Source: Hypomyces perniciosus (taxonomy: Eukaryota > Ascomycota > Sordariomycetes > Hypocreales > Hypocreaceae). From it: 64,000 nt of DNA. The stretch covers positions 2,356,001 through 2,420,000 of the forward strand of contig SPDT01000010.1 in assembly GCA_008477525.1 (NCBI GenBank). The letters run 5' to 3'. Below are positions 34,201 to 46,400 of the stretch, one piece after another. Within the stretch, counting starts at the first letter, position 1, and every line of letters starts with the position of its first letter. Both the position numbers and the translations under genes were made by a program. The notes below the pieces were generated by a model. That model was not told where the DNA came from and did no database searches. It was given only the letters and a program-made list of their open reading frames with translations.

Positions 34201-35209
34201 ACTTGATGGAGAGAGTTGCTCGCCGTGTTTATGTTGCAGGTACTGATGGATAGTTCTAAATTTTGGAGGCTTAAATACAGGTAAAAAAAGCAGCAGTAAC
34301 ACGTAATGCAATATACCCTGGTTAGAATAAATACGTAAAACTCATGTGTACAAGCCTGTAAAGGCCTTTTGGTCATTTACGGATCTGGCACAAACTAGAT
34401 CTATATAAGGACTAGAGGCGGCCACGGATGGATTTCAGAAATCAACCTTTCTTCTATCTTCGGATAAATTATGCTATTCAATTAGAGTGCCGTTAGTGGC
34501 TAATTGTGTAGCAATTACATGAGGTCTTTCTCTGATGACCAGGCAGTCTCTCCTTCTATCTCCTAGCGCCATTAGCCATGCTCCCCGCACGCCTAATACT
34601 ACAGTTATCACGAGAACTGTTCTGATATATTGTGAGAATTGTTTTGTTTGTCGTTTCCCCTTGATTTGGACTGTCTAATCAGTATATCAAAATACCAATC
34701 ATTTGCTCTTGGGGGTCCATCACATATTTATTTTTACGGTTACTCATATCTGGGACGGCATAATTTGCCCAGTTATTTTGGCGGGGGAAGCGGTCTTTCC
34801 CCCATTTTGCTTATCCTTTCCCTTTTAGGTAGTTGATTTCTTAGGTCTTAGGCTTTAAAAGGCCTTTTCGTTAGCTAGATCAGAATAACATTCCACATAA
34901 CAGACTTGACTTTTCGAAGGATGAACGTTGCGCTACTAGCCCGTTGAGCCATCGGCATTTTTGCATTGACTATGATCGAATGATACCATTCATCTGTTAA
35001 TTGAGAATTGCCAGCTTCATGACTCTATCCGTTGTGTTAACAGTACACGTGCATTACAGCCTTTGTGGGCCTTGGGTATAGTGTTGTGTGGTGTGCACGT
35101 TTCCTCCATCAAGCTATTTTATTTTATAGTTAAACTTCTAAACTTTTGTTGTCAATATTATCTTGAAATGTGATAACAGTAAAGATAATCGTTGAATATT
35201 CAAATTAAA

Positions 35210-35690
35210 TGTAAGGAGGGGTTTTTCTTATTCTTTTAATATTATTACTATTAATACATTATATTCTTTCACTTATAACGACTTCCCAGTTGATATTAGC
35301 CCTTACTCCCTACTCAACTAATACTAGGTCTTTTTCATTCTTACGAACACCCTTTCTAAGATTATACAAGCCTCTAAGCCTATTAGTCCTTACCAGAAAC
35401 CCCTGCCCCTAGTCTTCTTGCACACTAGTATTGCATCTATTAAGGGATCTACACCGCCCCTTACGGTCCTCGTAACCTTCTGTCGTTGCCTTAGATAGCA
35501 TCGCGCTGGTTATGAGAGGAAGCCTACCTTGACACGGGGAATACGAGGTATGTGGCTAGGTCTGGGGTTATATATAAGCAATAGTGGTATTACTCCGTAT
35601 ACTTGGTAGAGGCTCTACACTCACCCTAGCTACCTATACAATTGTAATAAAAAGGATCTTATAAATAGAGTAAAATTGACTTTGATGGGA
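35210..35690. repeat. Probable RIP-degraded repeat fragment
   Basis: TA-step-rich, stop-dense sequence with the same texture as the LINE relic at 10-16 kb. No protein family can be read, so the assignment rests on base composition only. Confidence 0.3.
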
Positions 35691-37110
35691 TTTCTGTAAA
35701 CAATTTGAGAACAATTTGATATTCTTTAAGTATTTTTTTTTTATTCTTGACGGTTTTGAATATTATGTTTAGCTATATTTGTAGTTGAATAATCCTTGAT
35801 TAGCAACTCTACATCTTTTTCCAATAGAAAAGCTACTGTAATTCTGGCTTAATGCATGTAGATCAGCCCAATCTGCTTATCCATGATTCCATACTGTTAC
35901 ATACAAAGAACGCCCGGTCATTGTGTGGCCAAGAAACCAGACCAGTAGCGATACGTGGGATTCAAGCGCGTTTATACGAGGGAAGTAGAGATTGAATCCA
36001 GGTACCTCGAGTCTCATTGGTTGACGCTACGAGGTGACAGGTAATATGATACCTGAAGACTTTTGGAATTTAATGATCAAACAAGCTGAATGGAAGATGC
36101 TACGTTCCAGTCAACTGCTATTATACTGAAATTTTCAATGGGGATGATGCTACAAACAGTGTGTCACGTCAGGTCATGTATCATTTCTACACAATCTGAA
36201 CTTCAAGCAGTTTGATGTGTCTTTTCTCCCCATGACCAACCCCGAGGTCAAGTTATTGGATCCCTAACAGCGCCTATTGACAGGGGTTGTGTGGGACTGA
36301 TAGAGAATGCTAGCCAGATTAATTGACAAGGCGCCAATGTCGGTTCAAGTTTCTTATCGGAGTCTATGGTGAAGACTGGAATAAGTTGACTATAATCGTT
36401 ATGACAAACAGGAATCTAATAATATATACGTAATCAGCGACCGTAGTGATTTTATCCACTCAAACAGACTCCAATACCACTAAAATCTCAAAGGACCTCG
36501 GTGCGGTTCATTAAAAATGGCGTTTTTGGCCATGGACCTTTTGACTACGCGAGATTAACCATTATTAACATTTGGACAAAATACTCCGTACTCTTCGACC
36601 CTAATGTGTCTCCACCAGACTTGCCAAGCCTTTGGAATCTGTCCCAAAGGCGAATCGAAAGCCATAGATTGTCAACAGTATCAAGGGCCATGTCAGTAAT
36701 CAAGTTAACTAGCCTGTAATCGGATACAAGAATTTTGATATCAATGGTGATGAGGAGCGATTGTCTCGTTTGTGCCCCGTAGCGTGTTAGTTAGTAAACT
36801 GCCGTGATGCAAGCTAGGGGCTTCAGGCATCTCACTTTCAATGCCACCGATACTTCGTATTCATCCCCAGTAAGACATGACTGTAGAGGTTTGTTCCCTA
36901 ATCTTGTGTGCCTTTTCTGGCTAGCCCATTTTAATGCCTGTGGAAGTAGTACTCCGTACGGTACTTCGTACTCGTTGGCGCAAGCATTACAAATAAGGGT
37001 GAATATGCTTAACTACGGTCCACCGCGTATTCCCCGTATTACAACCGTCTTCAAGTGCTAGTCTAGTTTTAGTTATCCTGCAGTTGTCGCGTAACGCGGT
37101 TCCATAGTTA

Positions 37111-37177
37111 CCCATCGGCTCGCCCGTTTGGGGCCGACTTTCGCGGAAGCTTGGCCGTTGCCGCAAACGCCGATGGG
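37111..37177. mobile_element. Tiny TA-flanked inverted-repeat element (possible MITE)
   Basis: CCCATCGGC at the left end and GCCGATGGG at the right end are exact reverse complements, and each is directly flanked by TA. A 67-bp unit with TA on both sides fits a Tc1/mariner-type miniature element or its end fragment. No transposase is nearby, and a simple hairpin is the alternative. Confidence 0.35.
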
Positions 37178-37825
37178 TAGTCCGAACACATCACAATAAT
37201 GGGGCGTTCGAGGCACCAGAATTCCACTCAATTCCACCGTGTCCTATGTGTCTTTTAACTTGCTTCCCCATCCTAATTGGTTTCCCATCCAGCTATTTTA
37301 TCATAGAAGGAGAATGTCGCGCGTTCTGTTTCACCCCACGTAAGTCCACCCGATTTCAAATGATTCCAACTAGACCGACGTTATCCGACAGGTTGCTGGA
37401 CTTGAACTCATCCTGCCATATCACATCGTGTATCTAGTTTTGCCTATAGGATCTACATCTCAATTCATTACCATCATATGCCACAGCTTTCAAGATTTCA
37501 TCAAGTCACAACCTGCAGCTTACAAGCGAGACGATCCTGTCTCTGCCCTTGATAGTGGCCGTGACCGGTCTGGCAGTCACCACGTCACCCACATGTCTGA
37601 ATGTAGGTCACTAGTGTGCAAGATACTGTTTCCAAGTGTCCATTATTCCTCACCTCGTCCACTTTCACGAGGATGTGTATTCTTTAACTTGTCTGGGAGA
37701 GTCATCAATTCTGTAAAACTTGAGCGTTCAGTGTGAGGATTGAGACACAGGGGGGGTACATGTCTAGTGCTGCGTCCATTGTCACCAAATTGGGTCCGCA
37801 ACCCATGCTTTCGTCATGCTAGCTC

Positions 37826-38215
37826 ATAATCCTGCGTGAACGACAAGATGCTCTCCACCATACTCATACCGGCGCTAACATCAAATGGCAATTGGACGAG
37901 GCCATAACCAGCCAGGAGACCAGGCTCGCCTCAACATTCAAGTTATCGAATATGTGCATGGTCATCAAGAAGCCCATATCGTGTCATCAGCTTGAGAAGA
38001 GGTATTTAGATAATATGCCGTTCTATCCGTACAATGAGACCGATTGTCACATAGACCAAGTTCTCAAGACGGGCTCCAACGCTCACACAAAGCTCAGCGC
38101 TAGTTGTATTACGCGCAATGTACAGTTCGGGTTAATTGACGAGCAGTCAGCCCAGGGAGATATTGCAGTGTTTGAGCATGTGTTTGACATAATTGCTAAG
38201 CCTTCGAAACCTTGA
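37826..38215 (+). other. Unrecognised open reading stretch
   Basis: An open frame follows a TAG just upstream of about 37,826 and runs to the stop at about 38,213. Its composition is protein-like (it ends with AVFEHVFDIIAKPSKP), but it has no ATG near its beginning and matches no family I know. It may be the last exon of a small gene or a chance frame. Confidence 0.2.
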
Positions 38216-38389
38216 GATTTGTTAGATAACGTGGATTGGTGGAAAAAGTCCGATGAAGATAACACGAATTAGAATACGAGGAGGGTCTAAAAGGGTAGAG
38301 AAGAAGAACGCGACGCGTTCTTCTAGCATTATAAATTGGCTGGCCGGGAAACTATCAGTAATCAGGACCATGGTTCCTCAGACATTAAA

Positions 38390-38700
38390 GGGAGAAATAA
38401 ATAAAGTAGGAATTTAAGTGCTATTTTGATCCTTATAAAGTGAGATAACTGCTAACTATATAAGGCTTATATACGTAATAGTTATAAGCCTAAATATGTA
38501 TATAAAGGCTACTGCAGATATAAGAGATAAATATTTCCTTTTATTCTTAAAAATATTAAAAGAAATTAGAATAACCTTTATTATATAAAACTTTAAATAT
38601 AGAATTTACTTTTTAATAATATAATATAGTAGTATAACTGCAATTATAGGGCCTAAAAAGATTAGTATTATCTTGAATAGTAGAAAGGATTAAGATAATT
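38390..38700. repeat. Probable RIP-degraded transposon fragment
   Basis: Very AT-rich, TA-step-dominated sequence with no open frame, about 400 bp downstream of the NRPS stop. Origin unresolved. Confidence 0.3.
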
Positions 38701-39089
38701 GGCTAATAAATATTAAAAATAATATACTGTCTATACTCTTAGACCTAACTGTCGCTAGCTGGTTAGGACGTGGTGGAGCGTGCCGTTGGAATAAGGTAAT
38801 TTCTCGTGATGTAGATCTATTCCTAATATTGATACGATTACATTGCAAAGGTACATGTTGACGATCTGTCGCATCACTCAAAGGGGCGGGGGGCTGCATT
38901 CCTTGAGAAATATGTGATAAATAATGAAACTAACTACCAAAGTATAAGAAATAACAAGAAGGAACTGAAAGAGAAAAGAAATTTTGAAAATGTAGAAGGG
39001 ATACACTAAGAACCCTTTCCAGAATGAAAAGAAAAAGGTTATCCAACAACCCATTGTCTCCCACCATTAACTAATCTTGTCATCCATAT

Positions 39090-40400
39090 CTATCTCATAT
39101 TTGAGCGATGGAATACCTCGCGTTTCGGCCCCGCGATATTGAATACAGAACGACCTCCAAGGGGTGACTGAATAAACCCAATGTCAATGAGATAGCTAAC
39201 ATTCCTCCTAACGACCTCGCTAAGCCGTGCATTCTCCTCGGAGGCAGGTTTCAAGTGTTGCGGAGGCGTATTGCCAGTGCCAACGCGACCTAGGAAGTGT
39301 TGAACGGGCCAGAGAGGATGTGACTCGCCCACTTTCTCCATATGCTCCAAAGCCGCTTGAGTCCATTCACCCCAGGGAAGTGAACGAAATTTGACACCGT
39401 CTGGACTCAGACCAGTGCGAACAATCTCTTCTTCGATCAGATGCCAAAACTCAGGCACTGTCAAACCGCTCTGGATGTCAACAAAGGTGTTGACTGGGTT
39501 GGAGGTGTCGGGATTATCTGAAGAATCCAAGATAATCTGATGAAGAATTGAAGATGCTATACTGGCTGAATCTTCAAAGTAGAGCCAGTGGTCTTGAGGT
39601 TCTGATGGATAAGCCCCAATTGCAACCGCCGTAGCAACAACACGCCAGATATAATCATCAGTGTTCGCGACACTTTGAATTCCCGAACCAAAGACAGCGC
39701 CAGGCTTTACAATAGAAACGCGATTCTGCTGTCTCAGTTGGGTGATTTGGGTGGTCGAGGAGCTTTCAGGTCGCAGGAGAGAAGATGTTGCGACTTCATG
39801 AACCACACTCTCGGCCAAGAACTTGGTCCGTACATAACCGGTTCCCGCCTTTGACAGTTCAATGGCTGCCACTGCTTGGTTGGCTTGAGTGTCGACAAGC
39901 TTGACACCACCAGATACGTAGACAAACTTTGCGCTGCTCGAAGAGGTGGCAGCAGCTAGCAGGTCCACTGTTGAGTCGACGTTGGCGGAACGTAGGGATT
40001 CGAAATCAGCATGCCAGTTAACAACGGCACCATTGTGAACGATTGCATCAATGCTTGTGTCTGAGGAACTGGATCCAGAGAGTTGTTTCCATTGTTCAGA
40101 AGAGAGACCCAGGCGAGTCAGAGACAAATCTCCTTTCCAGATTTCCAGCTTGCTCTTGTGATGATTATCTAGTGTTGACCACCAACCAGCAATCTGGGCG
40201 GCTTTCTCGATGCGTTTGAAGCCTTGCTCAGTAGACTTTCCTCGGACGAGAGCAACAACTCGCTTGACACCAGATGATGCCAAAAGCTGCCGTAGAATCT
40301 CGGTTCCTAAGAAACCAGTAGCACCAGTGAGGAACACTGATGCGTGCTTTCGGAGAGCAGTATTGGGCTGGTCTAACCACTCAGGTGAACAAGCCTTTCT
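39090..40400 (-). other. NRPS terminal reductase (thioester reductase) domain
   Basis: An SDR-type NADPH fold starts with [19 protein letters not shown] (about 40,345-40,290). A Ser-containing YVSGG strand and the catalytic pair YVRTK (about 39,822-39,840) follow, and an NPxxxF-like segment lies near the end. With Tyr and Lys both present, this domain should reduce the peptidyl thioester to an aldehyde or, after a second hydride, an alcohol. Confidence 0.88.
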
Positions 40401-43400
40401 GCTCAAAGTCTTTATTTCCTCAGCAAGGTTAATATTTACCACGTTTGTTGATTGCTCCATGACGGCTGAGTCGGATGTTTCTGTTGACTTGGAGGATTCG
40501 ATGGCGGATGCAATTTTTGCAATCGTCGTGTTCTTCCCGATGAAAAGCCCCATGTCCAAGGCAACACTGTACTGCTGTCTGACTCGTTTAGACATTGTAA
40601 TCACACGAATGGAATCACCACCAAGCTGGTAGAAGTCATCATCTACTCCAATAATCTCCTCTTTCATATGGAGAATGTTTGCCCAGAGTGTACGAAGACC
40701 GGCTTCAAATGAAGTAGAAGGCTCCCGGAATTTCGAAGATTTAACAGCCGAGCTGCCCTCCGAACCTGACTCGGTTGACGTCACGAAGTATAGTTTGAGA
40801 TCAGATCTCGATAGAGATCCCATGAGCTCTCGCAACGCCTTGCGATCAATCTTGCCCGATGAGTTCTTGGGCATATGCGTAACGGGAACGAAATACTTCG
40901 GGACCATGTAAGTCGGCAAAACCGTTCCAAGTTCTAATGAAAGGTCACCGAATTTCAGGCGAAGAGCATCCGTCATCATCAACATCATAACTGGTGTGTC
41001 CTTGGCGCAATTAATTCCAGTGTAGTTGAAGGTAGCGACCAGCGCCTCGCGTCCATCTTCGCAGAGTAGATCAACAACAACATGATCTACACTTCCCTGG
41101 AGAGTCTTTGCAGTCTTGAATTGGTGCTCAATCTCTCCAAGTTCAATTCGTTGTCCGTGAAGTTTAACTTGTGTGTCTTTGCGCCCCATATACTGGATCC
41201 TGCCATCATCAGTGTATCGTGCGAGGTCGCCAGTCTTGTAAAAGCGCTTGGTGAGTTGGGCTACTGTGCCGTTAGATAAGCTGGTTGCCATCCAATCGCT
41301 CACGTCCAGCTCAACGAAAGCCTTCTTCGTCGCAACTTCGTTATTGAGATAGCCTCTGGCCAGACCGGGTCCTTCAAGGAGTAGCTCACCAACACAACCA
41401 ATCGGCGCGAGCTGTGAAGCGTTATTGGAGTTTACTACCCACAAGTTGAAGTTGGAACCACGTCCAATAACGGCGGGATTGTCTGTTACATCCCTGAACT
41501 CGGAAACACTACAGTAAATGCAAGCCTCCGCAGGTCCATAGCCATTCACGACCCTGACATGGCCGTGCCATGTTTTCAAGTTGTCACGAGTTGGGGCCTC
41601 GCCTCCCAGTACCATAGTCTTGAGGCCCGGGACTTCCTCTGGAGATAAGGTGCTGACAACAGAAGGCGTTAGCATGGCGACGTTGGCGCGGCTCTGGGCA
41701 ATGAACGCTGGTAGACCACTGCCAAGTCGATCGTTATCGGAGGGTACGCAGACAGTTCCTCCGAAAGCCAGGGTTGTAAGGATCTCTCCCAAGCTGACAT
41801 CGAAGACGTAGTTGGAGAATTGAAGAACCCGAGACTCGGAGTCCAGTCCGATATCTCGCCCATGGCCGATGATGCTGGAGCATAAGGCACGGTGCTCCAT
41901 AACCACACACTTGGGTTTACCTGTAGAGCCAGAGGTAAAGATGGCATATGCTGCGTTGTTGGGAGTAGATATGTTGGCAACAAATGCTTCCTCAGCGCGG
42001 GGAAGTTGTGCGATCAAAGATGATGAAAGAGTTACAATATTGTCTGCCAGGCCCTCGCAGGAAACTGCCGTAGAAGGAGAACAAATTACGACGTTGACAC
42101 CAGATATGTCATCAACCAAAGTCTTGCGACGGCTGAATGGATGGGTCGGGTCCAGAGGAACAAATGCACCACCAGCTTTCATGACAGCCAGCATGGCGAC
42201 AATCGTCCACATACTCTTCTCAAAACAAATGGGCACAAAAGTCTCCGGACCAACACCGAGCGTTGTGAGATGTGCGGCAAGACGTGAGGATAGTTGCGCA
42301 AGCGCGGTATAAGTCAGGGTTCCATCCCAAGCATGAATGGCTTCCTTTGCCGGTTCTGATGTAGCAACATGTCTGGAGATCAGGTTATACACGCATTCAT
42401 CCGCGGCTCGAACTGGATGGGCATCATTAACCGCCCAGGATTTGACCTTCGTGATATCGTACTGAGAGGTCAGAACGATTGATGAAAGAGGTACATCGGT
42501 TGGTGAGGATGCAGATGTGAGGAGCTGTGTCACTACATGGGAGAAGTGGTGGCAAATTGCCTCCATTTTCGATGACGACAGATTGCGCTTGTCGTAAGTT
42601 GCAAATAGACGAATCGACTGAGCTGACTCCAACACACACTGGAACACAAGAGGGTAAACGTGATATCGCTGCTTGTTGCCAGATGACGAGGATGTCAAGT
42701 CCTGTATGTTGAAGAAGTCAACCTTGCCAGGGTCGCTGTTGTCTACCTCGCTATCGCCGGCCTGTTGGCGACCACCAGGTTGTATGATGAATAGGTTTTG
42801 GAACCGGCAGGCCTCCTTTAGTTCATCGCTCATCTGGGCAATGCTCTGCAGCCCCATGTGCTCGTAGGGAATCATGGCATTGCTCTGGTGTTGCATTCTC
42901 TCCAGGAATTGTCTCACTGTGGCTTGCTTATTGGTGTCGTCTTCACTATAAATTTGTACTCTGACCGGGAGGGTACCAATAGTTGGGCCGAGAATTTTTG
43001 TGATATCCTGCACAGGCGCGTTACGTCCTGAAACAGTGTTGCCAAACACGACGTCGTCTGACTCAAGATATGTAGACAATACAAGGGCCCAGGCAGCACG
43101 GAGAACAGTTGGCAGAGTGACGCCAAATGACGACTCTGATTGCAGAGGAAGTGCGACATCATGAGATATCGTTGCGTCGAAACCGTCATCATCCTCAGTA
43201 TTCTGTGCGTCAACATCGAACGACGTTTTCGGGAAGTGGGAAATGCTAGCGTTGGAGAACTGCGAGCGCCAATATGATCTATTTGACTCATCATCTTGAG
43301 ACGCGTCGAGAACATATTTGACGTAGTTGCCGAATGGGGTGGGCTTGATCGCCTCGGTGAGGGTGTTGTTGTAAAGGTTCTTAAGAGTATCCAGCATGAT

Positions 43401-46400
43401 GCCCATTGACCAGCCATCGTATATTGAATGGTGAATATCCCAGACGAGATGTGTCTGGCCAGAATTATCATGAATGAGCCTGAAAAATGTGAGAGGCTTT
43501 CCAAACCCTGTAGTGGAATTGAACTTGTCTCGGTTCTTCTCAAGGATCAGAGCAACGGTCGACTCGGTGCCATGAACTTCACTCAAGGTGATCTGTTCAT
43601 CAAGAACAACTTGTACAAGGTTATCACCACCGAGAAGGACTATACGAGTCCGCAGGTTTGAGCAAACGGAATACATCTGGGCCATGGCATCTTTGAAACG
43701 CACCAGATCCACATTCTTAGGAAGCGAGAGCGAAAATCTAGCGATATAGGACCCGGGTTGCTTTTCTGCGAGGGCGATAAGACCTTCTTGTAGTGGCGTG
43801 CATGGGAACGCATCAGAGATGAGCGTCGCAGGCACTCCGCATTGATCTGCTGCTTCAGCAATCAGAGATTCACGGGAAGCTTGTGAGGGAAGAAGCTCGA
43901 ATTGGTGGAGACGGGATGACGGACTTTGGCTGATGTCATCACTAGCCTTTTGATCAACGCACATGGCCATCGCCGAAAGCTCGAGATTCGCAAAGACTTC
44001 AGACGCTATGAGGTTGATGCCTTCTGCTTGTGCCATTGAGACAAGTTGAATAGTTGAGATTGAGTCACCGCCCATTCTGAAGAAGTTGTCTTGCCTTCCA
44101 ATTTGCTGTGTGTCGTCAATGCCAAGTACTTGTGCCCAGAGAGCCCTCAATCGCGATTCTGTCTCCGTGAGAGTGGTGTCATTGCTTCGAGAGTTGGCAA
44201 TATTTTCACTGATAGATAGTGATGAGAATTGCTCTCCAGAGAGTTTCTCCAGCTCATGAATTAGAGTTGACCGGCTGGGTTCGCCGGTCGAAGGAATAAT
44301 AGGCATGGCCTTGTCTCTAACCAAAATGAATTCTTGCGGAACCATGTGTTCCTGGACAACAACCGGCAGATCTGCTATGAAGTCGACGACTTTTGAGCGT
44401 ACACGTTCAGCAAGGGACAAGATGGGAATGAAGAGGTTGTTCTCGATCGAATGCGAAACCTCTGAAAGATCATCGTCATTCACAGATAGGAAAGCAGCCA
44501 AGCTGCCCTTCGAGGTTCTTGCCACGACGAATTGCTTAATATCCTTTGGTAGTGCGGCTTGGATGCGTTGCTCAGTGTTGCCGGAATTAATATGACCGAC
44601 AAATGTGATCGTTCCGTCTGAGGCATATTTGACTAGGCACCCAGTTCGGAGGAATGGCTGGGGAGAAATGGCTTCACCCGCAACATGATGCCAAGGAGCC
44701 TGTTTCGTGCTATCTGGATCCACAAACTGCTTACTAGATTCTTCAGGGTCGTTCAAATAGCATGCTGCCAGTGATGAGCTTTGTAGGATAAGCTCGCCAG
44801 AACAGCCAATTGGTGCAAGACGCTGATGGTCCATTGGATCAACAATCCAGCATTTAGTATCACCAACCGGATGGCCGATTGTCCATACTGTATCGGCCGT
44901 GAACTCGTAAACGGTGTTGAAGGATGCAGTTTCCGGTATACACCAGCCGCCGAGCAGCTTGCGATCTTGTGAGGCACTCTCAGCCCACTCGACGAGATCA
45001 TCTGATGGGGCTTTTATGCTAGCCAGAAGTAGGTTGTGAAGGTTAGGAACCTCGCTTGGCTTCAGACGTGAGGCGTCGCGCGGAGACATGATTGCCCAGT
45101 TCACATTGGCTTGGTTGATGAACTGCGCGAGACAACCGTCGACTTGGGATGACTGGCTAGGAATGCAAATTGTTGATCCCGCAGAGAGTGGTGCCATTAT
45201 TTCAGAGATGATGAGAGAGGAAGCACAATTGGACAATTGTGCGAAGCGATCATCTGGCTGAAGGCCTAGTCGATGGGACAGTTGAAGGTGTCCAGCACAT
45301 GCGCTCTGGTGCTTCATGACGATTCCCTTCATTTGGTTTGAAGCATCATCGGAAGGCGCAAACACAACATACGCCACGTCACTGGAGGTAATATCGCCAC
45401 TTGGAGGCTCATCTGCATCGGGGCAGAGAACATCTGCTGAGAGCTCTACTACATTCTCGACCAATGGGGCAAATTCTGCAACCATGTAGTTTGGCGAGCA
45501 CAGCACTGTACGTGCTTTAGTGTCTACAACGATCCTCTCGATTTGCTCGCCATCGGATTCCTGGTCAAAGATCACAAAGGCAGCTCCAAGTTTATTGACA
45601 GCGAGAATGGACACTGGCAACCAGAAGGAATTCTGCTCATACAGAAGCACAAGCTCACCACGCTGCACCATACCGTTTTGATGAAGGTAGTTTGCCAAGC
45701 GGTTAGCAGTGGTATCGAGTTCTTTATAGGTCAGATCGCCGTCCCATGAGTGCACGGCCAGGGAATCTGGGTGGATTGAGGATTGCTTCTCGACCAGACC
45801 ATGAAGCAGATGCTCAGAGTGGTCCAGACCAGATTGGTTATGATGTCTTGTGTTCCAAGCAATTGCCATCTCTATATCCATCTTTCCAGCCAGCGACAAG
45901 TCACCGACTTTCTTGTCCTCGATAGAAAATTGGAGCAACTGATGGACGATATGCTCGTATTGTTCCGTAAGCATGAGAAGCTGTGCCTCATCCAAGTAAG
46001 CAGTATCGTAAATGAGGTGTAACTGGACATCTTTATCGGACATGTGGCCCTGTACAACGAGTGGATAGGTGAAATAATTGCTCAGACCAGGCTGATCAGC
46101 CGCTGATGAGGCATCATCACCACTAACGAGTTTCATCAATGCCCCATCATCCACTTGACTTTGACCTGTGGCGACGATATGCTTGGGTTGGATGACCAGC
46201 AAAGTCGAGAAGTCTACTGCTGCCTTCGCACTCGCACTCAAACGTGCGATCCTCTGTAGACCAAATTGTTCATGGTGAACCATCTCAGTAGCCTGACGCT
46301 GAACGCTCTTTAGGTAATCGGCAACCCGCTGTTTCTTGTCTAGACGAATGCGGATAGGTACAGTTGCAATGAGTGGGCCAGCCATCTTCTCGATGCCAGG

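Larger units (their letters stand above)
34201..39089. other. AT-rich gene-poor region with repeat debris
   Basis: About 4.9 kb without a recognisable gene. TA-rich segments near 35,210-35,690 and 38,390-38,700 look like RIP-degraded repeats. TACTCCGTA-type motifs occur near 35,591, 36,582 and 36,950. A TA-flanked mini inverted repeat lies at 37,111-37,177. An unrecognised open stretch ends at 38,215. Confidence 0.55.

Noticed and set aside
34921..34970. tRNA-like stretch (minus strand, GATGGCTCAACGGGCTAG)
   Set aside because: It resembles a tRNA A box, but I cannot form the D, anticodon and T arms and see no B box, so it is at best a decayed tRNA-derived fragment.
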